DNA of 64,000 nt from DATLMR01 sp964615905. GTDB lineage: Bacteria > Acidobacteriota > Blastocatellia > UBA7656. The position numbers and the translations under genes were made by a program. Positions 61,899-64,000 of this stretch are shown here, piece by piece. The stretch spans positions 1-64,000 of the forward strand of contig CAZTUB010000023.1 in the NCBI GenBank assembly GCA_964615905.1, written 5' to 3'. A model generated the notes under the pieces. It was not told where the DNA came from and ran no database searches. It worked only from the letters and a program-made list of their open reading frames with translations. Within the stretch, counting starts at the first letter, position 1. Each line of letters begins with the position of its first letter.

Positions 61899-62483
61899 GT
61901 GAATCAGGTTGACCACAACAGCAATAACGGCTATCCGGGCAATAACTCGCGACTGACAATCGACCAGGTCATAGCTGCCATAGTCGCCTTCAGAGATCAG
62001 ATATGTAGCGACGACAAACAAAAGAGGCTCTTTACGGCCTGGCTCATCCTGGCGATCTCGCTCGCGCCGGCGGCGGCGTTCCTTATTGTCGCGCCGTTGT
62101 TCGTTGCCTCCACGCTTGTCAGCATCATGCATGTGATCCTCAAGCTCTCTTTCGTCGTCACGATAATCGGCTTGTTTCGCTGGGGCCATGCTTCACTCAA
62201 GATCACCATCACGCGGATCATCACAACGCCCAGCCCTTCGCTCATGCTCCAGCGGCTTGCGCTCATAGCCCGAGCCAGGTGCATGACTGTGAGTGTCATA
62301 TCAGAGGTCCCGCCATTGCTGGCCTACAGGTACTTTGGCTGCCGCTTTATCGTCGGGGAAGTCGTCGATCAACAGGGCACAACCGGCATAGAGTTGAAGG
62401 GCCCCGTCGCGGTCGTCGAGATACTCTCGGGCGTGCTCGGCGACTGGGGCAGGCTCTGCCGACACGACCCCCCGCGCGCGTGA
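61899..62483 (+). CDS. Hypothetical membrane protein
   Basis: 194 aa, GTG start. Two membrane helices (LFTAWLILAISLAPAAAFLIVAPLFVAS and IMHVILKLSFVVTIIGLF) then a cytoplasmic domain (RFIVGEVVDQQGTTGIELKGPVAVVEIL). 28 bases after rseP, so a possible RseP partner or substrate. Its stop codon lies in a 16-bp tandem duplication. Confidence 0.6.
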   Translation: MNQVDHNSNNGYPGNNSRLTIDQVIAAIVAFRDQICSDDKQKRLFTAWLILAISLAPAAAFLIVAPLFVASTLVSIMHVILKLSFVVTIIGLFRWGHASLKITITRIITTPSPSLMLQRLALIARARCMTVSVISEVPPLLAYRYFGCRFIVGEVVDQQGTTGIELKGPVAVVEILSGVLGDWGRLCRHDPPRA

Positions 62484-62511
62484 GCCTCATAACTTGTGAG
62501 CCTCGTAACTC
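62480..62511 (+). repeat. 16-bp tandem duplication spanning the 61899 gene stop
   Basis: GTGAGCCTCATAACTT and GTGAGCCTCGTAACTC adjoin; the first TGA is the stop codon. A related tandem pair (AATAACTGC..GCGGC) lies near 62642-62672. Confidence 0.85.
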
Positions 62512-62922
62512 GCGCACCTCTTGACCGGTGACGCTTGAAGCGGCGCAACTACTCTTTAGGTTGCGCCGGAATTGGCGCACACAGGCGTGCCTGACCTGCT
62601 ATCCGAGTGGCATAGGCTTTGCCCTAATATTCATGCGCGTGAATAACTGCATGCGGCAATAACTGCGCGCGGCTCCGGACCGTTGCGACCCGATGACTGC
62701 TTGAAGTGGGAGATGGCCTGAAGAGGAACCTTTGCTCAAAGCAGCCCACGCTTGCCCCTGTGTTTGACAGGCCTTCTGCTTTCGAGAGTCATCTCAATCA
62801 CCGACTGCGCGCATCACGAAACGGCACATCGGGCCGCCTGCTGCCGGTTCTCATGCCCCCAATATATCCGCGAGCTTTGATCGTAAAGCCCGCTCCACCA
62901 ACTTTATCATCGCGGAAATTTA
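62484..62922 (+). other. Intergenic region before dnaN
   Basis: About 440 bases. Holds the duplications above, a 9-bp hairpin (CGGCGCAAC at 62541 with GTTGCGCCG at 62560) and a dyad TTGCGCCGGAATTGGCGC at 62561, similar to the one at 4846. An open frame at 62706-62945 is not accepted because it runs into the promoter. Confidence 0.5.
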
Positions 62923-62949
62923 TTGACAAATTTCCTGCAATTTGATAAA
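62923..62949 (+). promoter_or_regulatory. Recurrent TTGACA-N15-GATAAA promoter/operator of dnaN
   Basis: TTGACA at 62923, spacer AATTTCCTGCAATTT, GATAAA at 62944. The leader to the dnaN ATG is about 60 bases and contains AGGAGG. Confidence 0.85.
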
Positions 62950-63012
62950 GTTGGCCCATTGAATTGAGGGCCGACGCGCCCTTTAACTTGATTGAGAATT
63001 CAGGAGGCAGCT

Positions 63013-64000
63013 ATGAGGTTCAGTGCAAACAGTACGAAGTTGGCAGACGAGATCGGCGTTGTTCTGGGCGTTGTGGAACGCAAGAACACTATCCAGATTC
63101 TATCTAATCTATTGATCGAGGCGCATGCTGATGATCGGATCACTATCCAGGGTACAGACCTAGACTCGACTCTCACGACCGATTGCGCGGCGACGGTCGG
63201 GGCGCAGGGCGCTATCGTTGTTCCCGCCCGTAAGCTGTTCGACATTATCCGTAATTTCCCGTCGGGGTCAGAAGTTCATTTTGAGCGGGTTGACAAGCAG
63301 TGGGTCAGAATCATCTCCGGGGCTTGCGAATTCAAGGTTATGATTCAGGACAAAGCGGCTTTCCCGGACGCGCCCGGCCCGGTCGGCCCTTCTTATAGGT
63401 TCCCGGCTTCGCTCCTTTCCGGTTTTATTTCAAAGACGGTTTATGCCATCACACAGGAGGACTCCCGGTACGCCCTCAACGGTTCGCTGTTTCAGATAGC
63501 CGACGGGACACTTCGTATGGTCAGCACCGACGGCCACAGGCTCGCGATGGCATCTAAGGCCACCGACGAGAAACTTGACGACCTCAAGGTGATTATTCCT
63601 AAGAAGGCCCTCAGCGAGCTGCTCAAACTCACGTCTGCGGGCGGGGATGAACAGGTCGAGTTCTTCAACGGGCCGAACCACCTTTATTTCAAGATTGGCC
63701 GACGTTCGCTTGCCAGCCGGATGCTCGCAGGGCAGTTCCCGAATTATGAGCTTGTCATGCCGAAGGATAATGACAAAACGGTGACCCTCGGCAAAGACAT
63801 TCTCATTCAGTCCATTCGCAGGGCCGTTCTGATGGCCGACGAGCGGAGTCAAGGCATCAAGCTCGATCTTGAGGCCGGGAAGCTCACCATCACCTCACAG
63901 TCGGCGGACGTAGGTGAAGCGAAAGAGGTTCTTCCTATCGATTACAGTGGTAGCGTCCTTACTATCGGGTTCAACGGATCATATCTGCTCGATTTCCTCA
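63013..64000 (+). CDS. dnaN: DNA polymerase III beta subunit (sliding clamp), 3' end outside window
   Basis: ATG 63013 with AGGAGG 5 bases upstream; 329 codons are visible and the frame is open at the window end. Motifs NTIQILSNLLIEA, TDLDSTLTTDC and VSTDGHRLA, with later FPNYELVMP, are standard DnaN. Family role: processivity clamp for replicative and repair polymerases. It probably serves the element's own polymerase (PolB at 43764) or ligase. It is under the same promoter type as the ligase and VWA genes. Confidence 0.93.
   Translation, partial: MRFSANSTKLADEIGVVLGVVERKNTIQILSNLLIEAHADDRITIQGTDLDSTLTTDCAATVGAQGAIVVPARKLFDIIRNFPSGSEVHFERVDKQWVRIISGACEFKVMIQDKAAFPDAPGPVGPSYRFPASLLSGFISKTVYAITQEDSRYALNGSLFQIADGTLRMVSTDGHRLAMASKATDEKLDDLKVIIPKKALSELLKLTSAGGDEQVEFFNGPNHLYFKIGRRSLASRMLAGQFPNYELVMPKDNDKTVTLGKDILIQSIRRAVLMADERSQGIKLDLEAGKLTITSQSADVGEAKEVLPIDYSGSVLTIGFNGSYLLDFL

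Noticed and set aside
1..64000. CRISPR array or tRNA/rRNA genes
   Set aside because: No regularly spaced identical repeats of CRISPR type and no cloverleaf or rRNA signatures were seen; GTTCGAA at 51737 lies inside the SLOG gene.

Overview
The window looks like part of a large GC-rich bacterial extrachromosomal or integrative element (megaplasmid or ICE) rather than core chromosome. There are no ribosomal, tRNA or central-metabolism genes. Instead it carries a near-complete type IV secretion (conjugation) operon, a Replic_Relax-type protein, and its own replication and repair genes: DnaG-like primase, family B polymerase, ATP-dependent ligase, sliding clamp and LexA. Host phylum cannot be fixed from sequence alone. 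An Acidobacteriota-like soil bacterium is one guess, made only from overall gene style.

Layout. 1-4.4 kb: two sigma54-activator (bEBP) genes and two small unknowns. 4.4-5.0 kb: regulatory intergenic region with a strong hairpin, a dyad and a -24/-12 type promoter. 5.0-23.4 kb: plus-strand T4SS block, with VirB2, B3, B4, B5, B6, B8, B9, B10, an M15 peptidase, a beta-propeller protein, an RHH protein, a thioredoxin-like protein, a MoxR ATPase, an M23 peptidase, the VirD4 coupling protein and a Replic_Relax protein. 23.4-23.9 kb: non-coding, with iteron-like repeats (candidate ori or oriT). 23.9-33.2 kb: coiled-coil protein, primase, VirB1-like transglycosylase, XRE regulator plus HELSH metallopeptidase, a degenerate ISL3 transposase-like protein, and two small proteins. 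33.3-41.5 kb: AT-richer, mostly minus-strand island with attC-like sites (integron-cassette or CALIN-like). It carries carbamoyltransferase and glycosyltransferase genes, a UPF0489 protein, a trypsin-like protease, and a group II intron sitting beside or in an attC-like site. 42.2-45.9 kb: LexA, RecA-like protein, coiled-coil protein and an exonuclease-deficient PolB, apparently one operon. 46.2-64 kb: WGR-ligase, Mom-like protein, a catalytically degenerate IS200 TnpA-like protein, SLOG and AlkB proteins, small unknowns, a MoxR/VWA-metallopeptidase/helical-repeat cluster, RseP, a membrane protein and the start of dnaN.

Two regulatory layers are visible. (1) -24/-12 (sigma54-like) promoters precede several transfer genes and one of the two bEBP genes, which suggests sigma54-controlled conjugation. 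(2) A second promoter type, TTGACA-N15-GATAAT with a nearly invariant AATTTCCTGCAATTT spacer, occurs six times. It precedes a zinc-ribbon gene, the ligase, an HTH gene, the VWA protein and dnaN, and looks like one regulon under a common repressor. A third theme is short (11-18 bp) tandem duplications, many of which include the stop codon of the upstream gene.

Catalytic-residue positions were worked out by hand from the sequence. Family names come from motif recognition without any database search.
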